From Paragordius varius (Eukaryota; Nematomorpha): 64,000 nucleotides of DNA. A program made the position numbers and the translations under genes. The DNA is taken from contig OZ176056.1 of assembly GCA_964247055.1 (NCBI GenBank), forward strand, positions 1,736,001 to 1,800,000, read 5' to 3'. Shown piece after piece: positions 12,491 to 28,000 of the stretch; the first letter of the stretch is position 1; each line of letters starts with the position of its first letter. The notes beneath the pieces were generated by a model, which saw only the letters and a program-made list of their open reading frames with translations, was not told the DNA's origin and did not search any database.

Positions 12491-13053
12491 TCAATTATTC
12501 AATAAGATTTTAAATATATATAATATTGATCGGTTATTTACACATTACCACACATTTTAATAATGTTTACCGTAAGCTAATGTAAATTTTATTTTTTAAA
12601 ATCATTACTATTTTAGTATGCAACCAGTCAAAGCTTTTTATTTTAAAATAATAAAAATTGCAATAATTATTGAAATGAATATTTATTTCATAAAAACAGG
12701 AAAAAAAAATGTTATAAGATTATGCGCCTTTATAGCAGAATGATGATTATATAATGAGCATAATGCAATAATATGTAAATTGCAATATATTTTTCAGGCA
12801 TAAAAGTCAATATTTTAATAATGCGTTCCTTACATTTGTAATACTCTTGATTTTTTAAGAAAATGTATGACTAGGATTAAGTTGGAAAAAACGTTAAAAT
12901 TGGAAAATAAGTAATAACTGTTAAATTTAACTAAAAAATTGATTATTACATATGGGGGCATTTATAACCATGAAAATGTATGGAAAAGATAACGTAAAAA
13001 AATTGTGTATAAATGCATTTTTTGGGATTTCACTCATAATTTGATTAATTTTT

Positions 13054-15650
13054 TCATAAATTCCTTGTAAAATTGCCATTTGTAGCATTCGTATTATTGT
13101 TATTGCTTGAGTCTGAAATGGAAACTCCATTAGAAACATCAGACAAATTATCACTGTTGATTGTTGTAACGATATCTGGTAGATTATTGGAATCTATTCA
13201 CATAATAAACAATATATTTGATTATCCAAATGTTATAAAAAAAACGTATCAACAAAAATTGTGAGCATAAGGACAAAATTAAAGAGTAGGTTAAAATCTT
13301 TATTTTTTATTTAGAAAAGTAATTCATGGTTCATAAATTTATTTCAAAAAAATTAGGCCACATATATTTATTTTAATTATAAGGGTAAATAATTACTTGG
13401 TATTTACAAAAGTTAAACTAGAATCCTTAATCCCAAATAGGAATAAATTTAAATAAAAAACTCCAAAATGCATTTTTATAATAACTAAAATATCAACATA
13501 CTTTCAGACGGTACATTTTGAGCATGGGAATTAATTCCAGTCGATAGTATGTTATTACTGCCATCGTTATGATTTGATCGATTTGTGTTGAGACGTTGCA
13601 TTAGTGATTCTGTTTGATCAACATTTAAACATTCAATCAATTGGTTTGTCAGTTCAAAAACTGATGTCTTATCTTTTCCTACATCTCTATAAATCAATTA
13701 ATTTCAGTAAAAATGAAAATTTAAAAAATAAAAAAAAAACAAATATTTTTTTTTAAAAAACAATCATTCATAAATTAATAAATATAAAATTGGAAATAAT
13801 GAAAAGGGCAGGCATAAAAGACAGACAATTTTCAGAAAACATACATTAATTGTATCGGGTTTAAATCTCTGAAATATGAAAAAAGTTGAAATTCTTTCCA
13901 AGAATCGAAAAATATAAAATGACAAAAACAGATATTTAATATTTTTGAAGCCATATAATATATATTATACCTCAAAACATCTCTAAGCAGTTTGCGCTGT
14001 TTAACTTGACGTATTTTGTTTCGTAAAAATTTGCCGTGTTCAACTAAATCCGGATAATTGTAAGTAGTGGTCCTTTCATAATAAGCCTCCGAGAAAGTCG
14101 GTTTATTCGATTCAAAAATAATTTGTTTTAATTGCCATTCATACCAATGTGCCATGCTTTCATTGCTATCCCATTCAGGCTTCAACAATGATTGCTGGAT
14201 TTGTTGGGTGTAATGTACATCTTTGTTCTATGAGAATAAAAAATAAATTTAATAGGAAAAAGTGTTGATTTTTTATATATTTTAATCAATTTTTGGTACT
14301 TATGGATAAATAAAAATAAAAAATTTATTAACACTAATATATACTATTCACAAAACACTAAAATTCAAATTTTTTTATTTTACTGTTTTATTTATTTATA
14401 AATTAACCTACCACGAATATTCTATTTATATTAATAAAGTTAAAAACAATTCTTTAATAAATTACCCTTTCTGTATTATTCGGTTCATCATCATTTCCAA
14501 GTATAAAATTGGTTTGATTATTAGTTATTAATTCTTGATTAATTGTCAATTGCAAAAATTCCTGGATCCAATCATGTAAAATATGTTGAACTATAAAATT
14601 TGCTTTGATTTCAGATTTGTACGTTTCATAATTATTATTTTCAATGTTATTATCAAAGTTTTTCAAATTTAAGCAATTTTTTTGCGCTAAAATTTGATCT
14701 GCAAAAGGTAAGAGGATGGCCCTTATTCGATGTTCCAAAATGAGTCGCCGAAAACGCCAATAAAAAAATTGTCGAGCATTTTTCCATTCTACCACAGCCT
14801 GAAATTAAAGTAAAAATGACAAAATATTAAAAATATAAAAGACAAAATATTAAATGTAAAATATTTTTTTATTTAAAGCCTTGATCTTTGTTTTTAAACA
14901 ATGTATATAAATACGGTTGTAAAGTCCAAAATGTTTAACCATTTAATATCTTTTATTCTTTATAATCCTAGAAAAAAGGCTATTTTACAGACATGATAAA
15001 AATTAAAAAATCAATATTTTTTAATATTCAATATTCCCAATCTTATTAATTATTACAAAATATTAGACTTTTGAAACGATAAGTATGATATAAAAAAATC
15101 GTAAAAAATAATAATGTTTTCCAAAATATTTATAACTGAAAATATTTAGAAAAGAATTCTATTATAAGATTGTATATATGATAAAGTTACAGTAAGAAAA
15201 CGGATAAAACGTTAAAATATAAAGACAAATTTTTTCTTCAAAAGAAAACCATTTAATTTATCCTATAAAAATTATTTAATACAATCGTAAGATATATAAT
15301 TGATTTAGTTACCGATTTTGTATAATATAAAAAAAGATTTTATAAATATGGTTCCTGAAAAAAATACTTGTCTTTATTTTACATTTTATCCGTACAATTT
15401 AAAATTTTACTGTATAAATAAGAGTATTTATTTATAGAATTTAATTTTTTATTTTAATATTAAAAAAACTAAAAAAAACCTTGATTACGCCCACCTCCAA
15501 CATACGTCCAGGTTTATCGTGTAATTCAGCAAAAGCGATAGCAATTTGTTGGTATATTGCCATTAAATTATCCTCTCTAATAAACCAAACATAAATTTAA
15601 CACAAATATTTTACAAGCCTATTTAAATTGAATACTAAAATGTAATAGAT

Positions 15651-15701
<51 letters not shown>

Positions 15702-16369
15702 AATATATATTAATAAAAAATTTTGTAGTTGATCCACCATTTACGCTTTGAACCATGTAAAATTTTAATTTTAAATTTACGTTTCTTCTTAAAATTCACA
15801 AAAAATTAAATGTTTCTGGATATTTGTTTTATTTTATCTGCATTTTTTCATCAAACCAAAGTAATAAAACTGAGAAATTAAAAGGCAAATATATAATGTT
15901 AATGAATAAAATCTGAATCTTTGTTCAAAAGATTTTTCAGTTTTAATTATTTGTTAAATCAATATTATAATGGTATACTCTATTTCACATTTTTTAGATA
16001 GTAAAATATTTAAATTAAAACCTTTGTTAAAGGAATTTTAGTTTTGATTTAATTAATATCACAAATATCAACATTTTTTCTTAAATTATCTTTCAAAAAT
16101 CAAACAAACCTTTGTTTAAGCAATTTTTCGGTTATATCCCGTTCCCCCATTAAATTTGCCAAATTATTTATATCGAGTGTTGAAGTATCGGTATTACATT
16201 CATTTTTGGTCAAGAGTGTATCTAGAGAATTCGATGAAGAGTTACTGATTTTATTTGGTTGTTGAACATTTTCCAATTTTTTATCTTTGAGTGAATCGAT
16301 ATGTGCTTGGATATTCTTAGGGGTTACCTGATTGATATTTAGGGCTTGTTGTGGTTCTAAATATTTAGG

Positions 16370-16405
<36 letters not shown>

Positions 16406-19400
16406 TCTTTATATTAGTAAAAAATAATTTGCAAATTTAATAAATATCGAATATTCGGACATAAAACAAAGATGTTATAGACTATGTTTTTTCGAAAAAA
16501 AGGTCAAAAAATAATGGTAAAAAAATTATATTACACTAGACAACAAATTTTTCTGCCACTCGAGTTTTTTGCATTTTTTGATATTTAATATCATTTTAAC
16601 AGTAAATCTGAAATAAAAATTATAACTCGTTGGAAGAATTTTGAATAATTTGATTTTTTAGATTATGCGCCCTCTTTATCAAAATTTTACTAAAAAATGT
16701 TTTTCTTTGAAAATATACAAGTAATGCTCATTTGTAATATATCATTCGAAAGAGTATTAAAAACTCTATAAAATGTATACTAATATGTATTATATCGACA
16801 GTTAATATTGGACACAAAGAGCGACAAACGCGCGAAGCGAGAGCATTTTTTTTAATTATTATATTTTTAAAACGATGAAAATAGCTCAAACTTTGTTTAG
16901 ATGGAGATGAATGTCCAAAAAAGATAACACAAGAAAGTTTTTTTTTGATTAAAACATTTTTTATTGCTTTTATGTCACTCAAAACAGCCATTTTTGATTT
17001 TTTTTTAAAAAATTATTATCTCATCAATATTAATTTATTTTCTTTACAATTATAATTTCGAAAATTTAAAGATAAAAGCAAAGTTTAAGGTATTTTTGAT
17101 CTTTTATAGCCATTATGTAATAAATTTACAGTTAAAACTATGCATTTTAGTATCCACTAGGTAAAATATTTATGATAATAATAATTTTTATTAAAAAAGC
17201 AAACCAAAAGCTTTTCCAAACATTTTTTTTAAATTAAATGCTAATATAACACTAATAATTAAATTAAAATAATTTAAATGATTTTTAAATTAGTTTGTCT
17301 GTGGAAATTCTTGACTTAAAGGATTGAAAATTTTAACCATTCAAATCCAAATAACTTTTACATATTATAGATTTAAATGACTTACTACCATTTAAAAGAT
17401 GCAGTTTTTTTGCGCTCTTTCGAATGATATAAAATACATGGCTTCATTAAAACTTTAAATTTTTGAAATTTCGAGTTTAATGTTAAATCTGGGCCAAAAA
17501 TTATCGATAAACTCTAATATAAAAAAATTCTTCCATGTAAGACCAATTTTCTTTTCAGATATACTAATTATGTACTTTAATGAAATAAATTATAAATTTA
17601 CAAGAATGGCAGTTAAAAAAAGTTAACATTTGTTGTCTAGTGTTATTAACATAAAAATAAAATAAGAAATATTATAATGTTTTGTTAACAAAATTACAGC
17701 ATATTTATAGTATAACCTTTATTATCCCTATTATAACTCATGTAAAACACTCAATTTTTTAATATATTCCAACAATTATATAATTATTAGAAACAAAGAA
17801 ACATATGATTTTATAAATTTAAACTTTTGAATTTTCAAATAAACTATCTTTTAAAGGAAAATATTTAACCAATTTTATGGGATGAGGTAAGATTCAACAA
17901 TTTTTGTCGCAATTGTTGACAAGTTTCGTCCGTTCTTTCAATGACTTTGGAGATGTCTTTCGATCGAAATCGGATTTCAATAGTGCCGGTCGGTTCTAGG
18001 ACACCACCTCTGTAGTTGTAAAGCATAAAGCAGGATTATAAATTAAATTTTTTTGAATTGAACAAAAAGTATAATTTATTGCTTTAACGATTATAAATTT
18101 AAAAAATATTTAACATATTATATAAATGTCTATTATATGAATATTGTTAAGTAATAAAAAGTCAAATGAGTTTAAATAATGAAATAACTATGCGAGTTTA
18201 CCATATAAAACTGTCAAATTCCACAATCTTAATTAAAGTAACCTCTAAAATCCATCTAAAACCTCTACGACACCCTAGAGTTTCCAAAATAAAAGGCTAA
18301 CAAACTTAATTTAATATAAAATAGATGTAGATTATATGAATCTTGTTGATTTGCCAAAGGTCCAATGAGCCAAAGAAAAACTATGCTCGTTTTGTAGAAA
18401 AACAGTAAAAACCACAAATTTTAGGTAATATAACCTCTAGAATCCATCTATAACCTCTACGAAACCCACAAAATTTCTAAAATCTCCAATTTTTTAAAAA
18501 TAATCTTAAACATCTAACAAAGTATTAACCTGCTGTCCTTATCCGCATACATTTCCAAGCATGTGGGATTTATTGAAGGATCTAAAACAACCCAGGCCCC
18601 ACCTCTAAGTTCACTGGCAGGTGGCAGATATACTATAACGGGCTGTTCATAATGCGCTAACGCATCTACTATGTAAGCCCCAAATTTTAAGACTTGATCA
18701 AACATATCTGCATATTGAGACAAAAATCAAAAATAAAATGAAATTATTGAATTATATCGTTAAACGTAAAAACTTAATATAAAATATATTTGCATATTGA
18801 TAGAAATATAAATGTAGAATTTAAGAGTTAAAGAACGGTAAAAATAGATGCAAAATTTTTTTATCTTGGTTTAAATATTTATTTTACCTAAACGACTTTA
18901 TGATTAAAATTTTAAAAATGAAAATTAACCATTAAAAACATACTGAGAATATAAAGAAAAAATTTGTATTTTTAAAACTTTTCCCCAAATTTGAGGACTT
19001 GATCAAACATATCCGCATATTAAGAATTTAAAAAAAATGCCGACACACGTAAAAAAACTTAATATAAAACATATCTATCTATATTAAAAAAAAATGTAAA
19101 ATTATATAGTTAAAGAACGGCAAAAATATATGCGAAAAATTTTAATCTTAGTAAATTTATATTATTTAAATCTTAATTATACCTATGCGACATACGTAAA
19201 AAACCTAATATAAAATATATCTGAATATTGAGATAAAAATAAATGTGGAATTTGATAGTTAAAAACAGGTAAAAATAAATGCGAAAAAATTTGATCTTAG
19301 TGATTTTGTATTAATTAAATCTTAATTATACCTATACGACTTATAGGTAACACAATTGATCATGCACATCTCATTTATATGAATAAAATTTTATGAAAAT

Positions 19401-20928
19401 TAAACATTGAAATTATATTGAAAATATAAGGATTAAATTTTTGTATATTTTTAAACTTTACGTCAATAACACTCGGGCAAACATATCTGCATATTAGAAT
19501 TATAAAACAAAATGTTATAAAAAGTAAAAAAATTATATTTAGAGGAAAACCCATATTTTTATTCTATTTTATCATTTATAAAACGTATAACTATTATGAA
19601 ATATATAGATTACTTGTTAGCATTTATCTGTATTCCTAATTTCGTATCAAAGTGTTAATAAAAATTAAAATATTTTATTTACAATAATGATTTAAAACAA
19701 ACCACCAAAATTAATAAAGGCAGCAATATTTTTACACCATGTTTTTCACTTGGTCAAAAATTTATGCAAGTTAGTTTAAATAACACCAATGTAATTAAAT
19801 TAATCATGATTGGATTATGAAAATTTTGTATTAGAATCTACATGATTGCATTAATACTTGTATTTCAACGCATATTTAACCAATTTTAAAATTAATATTT
19901 ATTTTTATAATCAAAGTAAACCATATATAGGAAGATTTGCCACACAAACAATAAAAAATTATATAATTCATTTAAAACTGTCTCTACTTACCATTCACAA
20001 ACTGTTTCTACTAAAAAATTCCTTTAATAATAAAAACCCCAGAACAGATAAATTTTGGTATCAAAAACTGTCGGTTAATTTATCGTGAAATTAAAAAATA
20101 ATAAATTTTGAACAAAAAACTAATTAAAAAATATTAATACCTTTCATTCCACCCGAGAAACCTCTCCAATTAGCAAAAATCATGAGAGGTAAGCCTTCAC
20201 GGTTAAAATCATTGATGGCCTGAGCCGTTTTATAAGCCGAATCAGGGAACCATACTTGACCAGCTTGACTAACATTCTAACATGAGTTTTTTGTAAAATA
20301 AAGTTATTTTTCCTTCACTAAAATAATGCTTAAATATTAAGTGTGTCTTTATTTTGCTAATAATGCGGGGTTATATTTAAACGTAAAAGTTACTAAGGTT
20401 ATCTAATTGTAAAATATAAATTACATTACTTTTTTATATTTTTTATAAAAAATTTAAGTTACACGGAGACTTCAAACTAAATCAGGGAACATTAATTTTT
20501 AGACAAGTCTCATCTCAATTTGTATGATATAATTCAACAATTAATTAAAGGCAAAACATATTTTAGAAAAATCCCAATTATTATTCACATTACAATTTCT
20601 TTTGAACGCATCTTTCGGATTTACAATATATTTAAATTTTGACAAAATCAAAATTTTCATGCCATTCTTACTACATGAGACGCTATAAAACTTTCCAGTA
20701 AAGAAAAACACACAATAAAAATTTATGGACCAATTTTTAAAATCAAAATTTTAGAAAAAAATCAGTAATATACCTTAGCTTCAGAATCAGGATTCGCAGG
20801 ATCTGCCGGAATATCAACTTCAACACAGCGGGTTTCAACCGCTATAACGCCTAACGGAATTCCCCCCAGTCGACCACGTCCACAAACTACGGTAGGGGCC
20901 CAAGGTTTCATGATTTCATCAAACGAAT
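13054..20928 (-). CDS. ACC: ACC exons 43-52: carboxyltransferase C-terminal half and C-terminus
   Basis: Exons: 20774-20928, 20141-20276, 18530-18707, 17870-18009, 16110-16356, 15480-15576, 14466-14798, 13971-14227, 13502-13686, 13054-13193 (residues ~2445-3066). Conserved blocks: [74 protein letters not shown], the [14 protein letters not shown] helix, and [18 protein letters not shown]. Exon 47 is largely low-complexity and expands the linker before HDKPGRML. The end is long for the family: exons 51-52 are mostly Asn/Ser-rich and finish at TGA (13054-13056). The last exon splits an Asn codon with exon 51. The tail's function is not recognisable. Confidence 0.92.
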
Positions 20929-22045
20929 CTTTTAACAAAAAAAAGTTAATTTGACAATCAAATATACCAACATTTTTTCAAGCAAAAACAACTGAAAAAA
21001 TGTTGCGTTTAATCGAAAAAATGGTATAATTATATTAATAAAGAAATTTACATTGGCAAATTGATATTATTACTAAGAATTTTTTGATCAAACGTTATCA
21101 TTTTTTATTGCATTTTTAATTTAGCATTTATAATAATTTGTTTTAAAAAAGATTATATATATATTCAAATATTGCTAAATTAAAAATTACATAATCTCCA
21201 ATTATATTTAATTTTGTAAAGGTGAATTTTTTAATTATATAGTAGGGTATTGTTTAATCTACAAATAAACTTTTGGGAATTAATTTTAAAATATACCAAA
21301 AAATATTTGTATGGTATTCTTATAAGATAGCTATTTTTGTTAATTTTATGTTTTGTTCATGTATATTTTTTTAACAACATTATATCAGTTTTTAAATTTT
21401 TTAGCTCATGCCTTATATTAATAATATATGCTTCAAATTTACCCAAACATTTTTCCTATCAAATCTTAAGCATTTCAATTTATAAATAAACTAGTTTAAT
21501 ATAAATTTTTTTACTAACAAATAATTTTAAATTAAATATGTAACAAACATATTTCTTTTAGTAGCAGTACATATTTATCATAAATAATACCTTCATCTAA
21601 AATTCCGCGTAAACGCAATTTCGTATTTATATTGGTCATGGCTCCAAATTGACCACGTTGTTTAATTGGCGTGGGCGGCATATTTTTATCCATGTTAGAT
21701 TTCTTATTATCTATATTAGACTTGTCTAAGTAATCAGCAGTTTCATTTTTTCCACTATTTTTTTTATTAATGACCATGTTTTGCGTAGTTTTTGATTTTT
21801 GTTTTAATGTATTTTCATTTTTATCACCAGTCAGGGTGTTAGGATTTTGAGCATTTTCTCTTTTATTAAAAATATTTGGTAGAGCATAAGAAGACGTTGT
21901 GTCCGAAAGGAGTGACGAAGTTGATAAATTTTGTCGCATACATGCTTCCTCAACGCTAAAATTAAAATTTATTAATAAGTAATTTTATTTTATTTGATTT
22001 AAAAAAAATTTAAAAGTATATATGGATGGAATTTTTTTGGAATGA

Positions 22046-22098
<53 letters not shown>

Positions 22099-25000
22099 AA
22101 ACATAAAATAAATAGACTAATATATACCTTTATATGTAAATATGGAAAATTGTTAAATTAAAGTATATGGTTTAATTTTTTTGGAATGATTTAAATTATC
22201 ACAAAAACGTAACATAAAAAGACTAATATACATACCTTTTTAATATATACGAATATGGAAATTTGAAAAATGCGATATAAAAACTACATAAAGTATATTA
22301 TGATTATATTTATTTTTTTATTTCGAAAATATTATATCCAATCTTAATATTTAGTCAATACTTTTTTTAACCATTTTGCCTCTTGAAATAATACATAGTA
22401 TGTAAATTTTAATACATCCAAACCATATTATAACTAAAAACTAAGGATCAATAAATGTATATTTCCCATAAAAATATAATTTAACCAAAATTCTTTATAA
22501 CTGAAAATGGAAATAATTAAAAATATTTTAAATTTTAAAGTTTATCTATAAAATTACCCAAACCTCTATAAAATGTAGCTTCCAATATATTTATCGCTAA
22601 ATACAAAATTCAAAACGCCGCAAAAACTTAGTTTTAGAAAAAATGTATTCATAAATTTGTACCTAAATATACTATCATCTCCGTGATTTTGATGTTCCCC
22701 CTTAGCGACGACAGATTTATTATGATCAATATTTTGTCCTTTTTTTGTTTGATCAAACGTATTACTACTCATATTATTTGTTGAAATGATTTCATTATTT
22801 TTAGTAGTTGTATTAACATTTGCGACAATTGGTTCGGCATTAAAATTATATGTGGATTCTTTGTTAAATGTGTTATTATTAGGATTAGGGGGTGGTATAG
22901 TACAATTAATTTCTTTCCCATCTAACATCCAACGCGGATCGTAAGGCGATTTTGTGGGCACAAAATCTGGCGGAAAAAATATATGAATATTTTACGAAAA
23001 TTTTTTGGAAAGATTTCAGGGGACTTACTATAATTGGGTTATTTGCAACACAAAAGTTGTATGAAAAAAAGCCCAAAATATTGAATAAAATAATCAAACT
23101 AGTGTAAGAAAAAAAAATTATTTAACATTTTTTTATTTTTTTTTCATAAAACTCCAGTGTTGCAAATTGACCAACTATAATGTGTAATAAGCAACCATTT
23201 AAATGCATGCTGTAAAAAAGATTTAAATTTTTTTACCTTCTAATCTAAAACTATGTTCAGTTTTAAAAAATTACATTTATCAAAGTGCCGTTTTTTAAAC
23301 AACTAATTAAAAATATTATATTTTCTTAGCTTTAAATTTTAACAATATAATGTAATTAAAAGTTGTATCTGCGTTAATGATATAGTTGCGACCTATTTTA
23401 ATAAAAAAACTCGCTTCTGGTCTAAATTATATTGTACATAAGATTAACTGCATCATTAATAAAAGGGTTAAATTATGCTAAAAAATTCATATAACTTTAA
23501 TTTATCATAATTTTTGGAATTAAACTGTGCTTAAAACTGATTTTGATTAAACAACATTTAAAATTATATTTTAATGGATAATATAAAAATATATACCAAT
23601 CTGTCTATCCAATGGGTCTTTCAACATATGCAAAGGAGTAATAGGGAGTTCAGATCCTTTATTCTAAAGTTTTTAATATAAATTTATCCAAAATTAACCA
23701 TAAAACTCTTTAAATTAATACAATCAACAAAAACTGCATATTCTTAATTAAATCCAAAATCAAGATTCAACATATAGTTAACATGCATTAAAAGTCTAAA
23801 AACCTTTTAAAAGTAAATTATTTATTCATATTTGGCTGTAAATAATTAAAATCCTTACAGTAAAAATAAAAATTATCGGACAAAACGTAAAAAAAGACAT
23901 TTTTCAAAAGACAACCATACTTTTTACATTTTTATTTATTTCAAAGACACCATTGTTTATAATTACAAATTAGGATTTGAGATGCAGAATGGTAACACAA
24001 TCAATTATATTTATTTTCCAATTGTAATTAAATAGTGTTTATAAGGGAAAATTAAGCCTTAAAAACTTTTAAAAAAATATATAAATTTATAATTTTACGT
24101 TTTGTCCGTATATCTTAAAATGAAATTAAAAATTTCATATTTTTTTTCATACCTTGGGTAAATAAGTCAACCATTTAAGGAAAAGTCCAATGGCAGATAA
24201 ATCATTCTTGGCAGCGCTATGAGTAACTCCATTATTGTACATAATTTGTAAGCCTCCCAGTTGCGTATTCGATGTATAAACTTCCCTACCTAGGTTATAA
24301 ATTTAAAAAAATTATAATTTAATAAATTTTTCATTAGTTTAAAAATTTTGTAGGATAAAAAATTAAGGGTATTATATATATTTAAAAAAGTTGGTAAAAT
24401 AATAAAAACACTAAAGATTATATATATATATATTAAAACCCAATAAACATCCAAAACCTGTTAAAACTAAAACTTTTATTGATGTCTAAACTCATCATGA
24501 ATAAAAATACTGAGCATATACCCAATAAAATGATAAAAAAATAAAATTTCAACATAAAACCAAAAATTCTTTATATGGTTATGTACTACAACATTTTTAA
24601 TGTTATAGTTAATAATCGATATAAAAAATACCAAATAATACCCAAAAATCAATAAAAAAATATCCAAAATCATTTTTAAAAATATGTGCTCAACAAACAT
24701 CCAATATAATATGTTTTGCGATTGATTAATTAATATTCCTATTTTTACTAAAACCTACAATAAAAACACCCAACACATACTAATAAACATAAAAATTTTG
24801 TAAAAAATAACCCAAAGACTAAAAAAACTTAAATCGACGAAACTGCTTTTCAACAATACTAAAATATTTCCATTATCAAAGTTTATAAAACCCAAAGAAG
24901 CACTCAAAAAAGTATTGAATAACCGTAATAATACTAAATCTATTTATCCAAAAGTTTATTTAAAGCTATATAAAAAAAACTCGACATAATAAACCCCAAA

Positions 25001-28000
25001 ATTTCAAAAAAATTAAAATTTTCCTGATTCCCATCTCTGTATTAATTAAAAAAACCTTTACAAAATTCAAATATTAACTTACCCAAGAGTTTATTTAAAG
25101 CAGCTGATCCGGTGAGAATAATATGCGAATTTTCCGTTTGTATAACACGTTGTCCCAATCGAATTAAATACGCCCCTATGCCTATCGAACGACAGGTGAC
25201 GATGCCAAATGTGGGAATTAACTCATACGCCCTTGAAGTTATGCCTAAAATATCAGCAAATATATAATTTATACAATTTGTAATAATAAATATTAATTAA
25301 TTAAAATTTTAAATTTAAAGAATTAAAAATGAAATTTACAAAATTTTATTTAATATAAAACGGAAGGGTTAATTTAACAATTTTTTTTGAGAAAGCTTAT
25401 GATCAGCTTGACGACCTAGTTTTTGAAATATTAAGAGAAAATCAAAATTGGGCAAAAATGAAAATTAAGATAAATAAAAAAATAATGATAAAACTCGAAT
25501 AAGTTGGTATATATTTTAAAGTTAACAGTTCTTAATATTACTTTTTATAAAATATTAATATAAATTTTTATTTGACTTCAAACTTTTTATACAAAAATTA
25601 AGAAATTAAACTTTTTCTTGTTTTTCAACTCTAAAATTTAAATAATAAATACCAGCAATCATAGCGCTTCCCTTTAAATTTTCCACACCCAAATCCGATT
25701 GAGTCCCAATGATACAATCAATTTTATAATGGATTTCTTTCGAAATTGAGTTATTGTGGTTTGAATTTGTTTTTTGTTCTCCATTCAAAATTTGTTCGTC
25801 TAAAGTCTTGGAAATTTCAATTTTTTCTGCAATGACAGCATGTTTAACAAGGGCCGATTCGTAGTCTTCTGGAGTCAGGTACAAGTATTTGTAACCCTAA
25901 ATAGTAGGTAAAAAAATGTTGTTCTTTATAATAATTAAATTTTTTAGCGGTTTAATAAAAACAACTAAACTTTGTTTAAATCGAATTAATAGCAAACATA
26001 AAAATTAATTTTTTGATAAAAAAACACGCTTGATAAAGATTATTTCACAAAAAAATGCTGTGAAATGTTCGAAATATTTCAAATTAACTTTGTACTAAAA
26101 TGATAATTTATAAATAAACTTAATTCCCTCAACACAAATAAAATATTATTTAGTTTCGATTTTAAATAAATGATGACTTTAAATAAAAAGAAAAAAAAAA
26201 CGTCAAAAAATTAACTTTATTTATTTAGTTTCATTTTAAATAAAAATTATTTTAACAAAAGTTAAAAAAACGTTAAAAAATTTATACCTTATTTGGATCT
26301 TGTGGGTCTTCCCAACACACTCGGAATTTATTTTTCAAATCCTCGTCTAAACCTATCCGCGCTCCACTATTTGCCGCAATGTATAATCTGTTTTTGTGAC
26401 AAGCAAAAAATAAAAAAAATTGTTTTAAAATTATTTTATCAGTAAAAAAACTGCAAATTTGGAAAAAATATCATTATAATTAACTAAAAAAATTTAATTT
26501 AAAACTTATATCAGCAAATATGATTTACTTATTTTTAAGCGTAATGTATAGAATAAAATATCGTAAGTCTTAATGTTATACAGTAAATATTAAAATTAGA
26601 CGGACTTAACGAAAAAATGTAAAGACAAATATTTTTGTTAAAAAAGACAACACCATAATTTATTAAACCGTAACTTTTCTTATATAATATATTTATTAAA
26701 TGCATTGTAAAATATATAATTGATTGTGCTACCAATATACTCTATTTCATACTTTGCCAATTTAAACAATGAGTTATAATATATATATATAATTAAAACA
26801 ACCAAGTTTAAATAGTATGGTTGTTATTTAAAAAAATATTTTTCTTCATATTCTTACGTTTTGTCCGTTTTAATTTTTATAAATTTGAATTTAAGTTAAA
26901 AAAGTTTATTTACTCTAATATAAAAATAAAAATTTTAATCTTATTCATTTAAAACTGAATTCAAAAATAAATTAATAATTAAAATAAATGATTTTTCAAA
27001 AAATTTAAAATAAAAACCGCGGTACGCCCAATTGTATAGCCAATTCCGTAGCTTTATAATAAAGGATATCTTCTTGGGTACCGAAAGAGCCAATTTTATG
27101 TGTTATATCATTCGCTATAACTATAATATCTCGCCCTATGTATAAATTTATATAATTGAAAAAAGATAAATTTAAAAAAATTAATTAAAAAAATTAATAT
27201 AACAACTGTCATTTTTCTCATGAAATTAACCAAAATTAATTATACTTTTATTTTTTTGGTTAAGTTAAAATGAATATGGTGGTACAATATGGGGCTAAGA
27301 ATTTCTTTGAATTTTATATTAAACTATACCACATACTAATAAATTAGGGGTGTGCAATACAAATAGCTTCACGGGTCGCATGCAAAAAGTTATTGCACCG
27401 GTAAATATTTTATTAAATTTAAATATATATAAGACTGTAAAAATTTTAAAACACATTATAGATGTATTATATTCCATTTACAGTTCAAATTCACCCTTGA
27501 ACAATTCAAATTCACCTTAAAATAAATAATGTGATTTTTTATGATTAAAACTTAACATTATTTTTTTAATATTTTTAAAATATGAAATTCTGTTTAAAAT
27601 TATGCTGAAAAAATAATATATGTAGTAAAAATTTATTTCATATTAATGATGAGTATTAGCCCCAAAACTTATAATTTATTTTTAGGGCGAATTCGGCTTG
27701 TTCAAAGGTGAATTTGAATTGTAAATGGTATACTATTTATTTTACCAATTTTTGCTAGTTTGTCGCCAAAATTTGAAAAATCTCAGTGGAAAATATAATT
27801 AATTAAATAATAACAATTTTACTAAGATTTGGCAAGGATAGATATAATTAATTAGTTTATGTTTACTTAGTATTTTAGCGTAAATTATTTTAAATGGCAT
27901 TAGATAGTATACTAATCATTTATTTAGTATATAATGCACTTTACATTCATTTTTTCCAGAAAAACATTTTACATTTTAAAAAATACTATAAACTTTTTTT

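Larger units (their letters stand above)
11536..13053. other. Convergent intergenic region between hexokinase and ACC
   Basis: About 1.5 kb between two stop codons facing each other. It must contain both 3' UTRs. On the - strand the nearest AATAAA downstream of the ACC stop that I found is at 12682-12687. A decayed MITE of the CAGTAAAAATT family lies at 12273-12490. I see no additional coding region. Confidence 0.7.

Noticed and set aside
16728-16991. 87-codon ORF inside the CACTA element as a possible transposase piece
   Set aside because: No transposase motif recognised; composition matches the flanking non-coding DNA.
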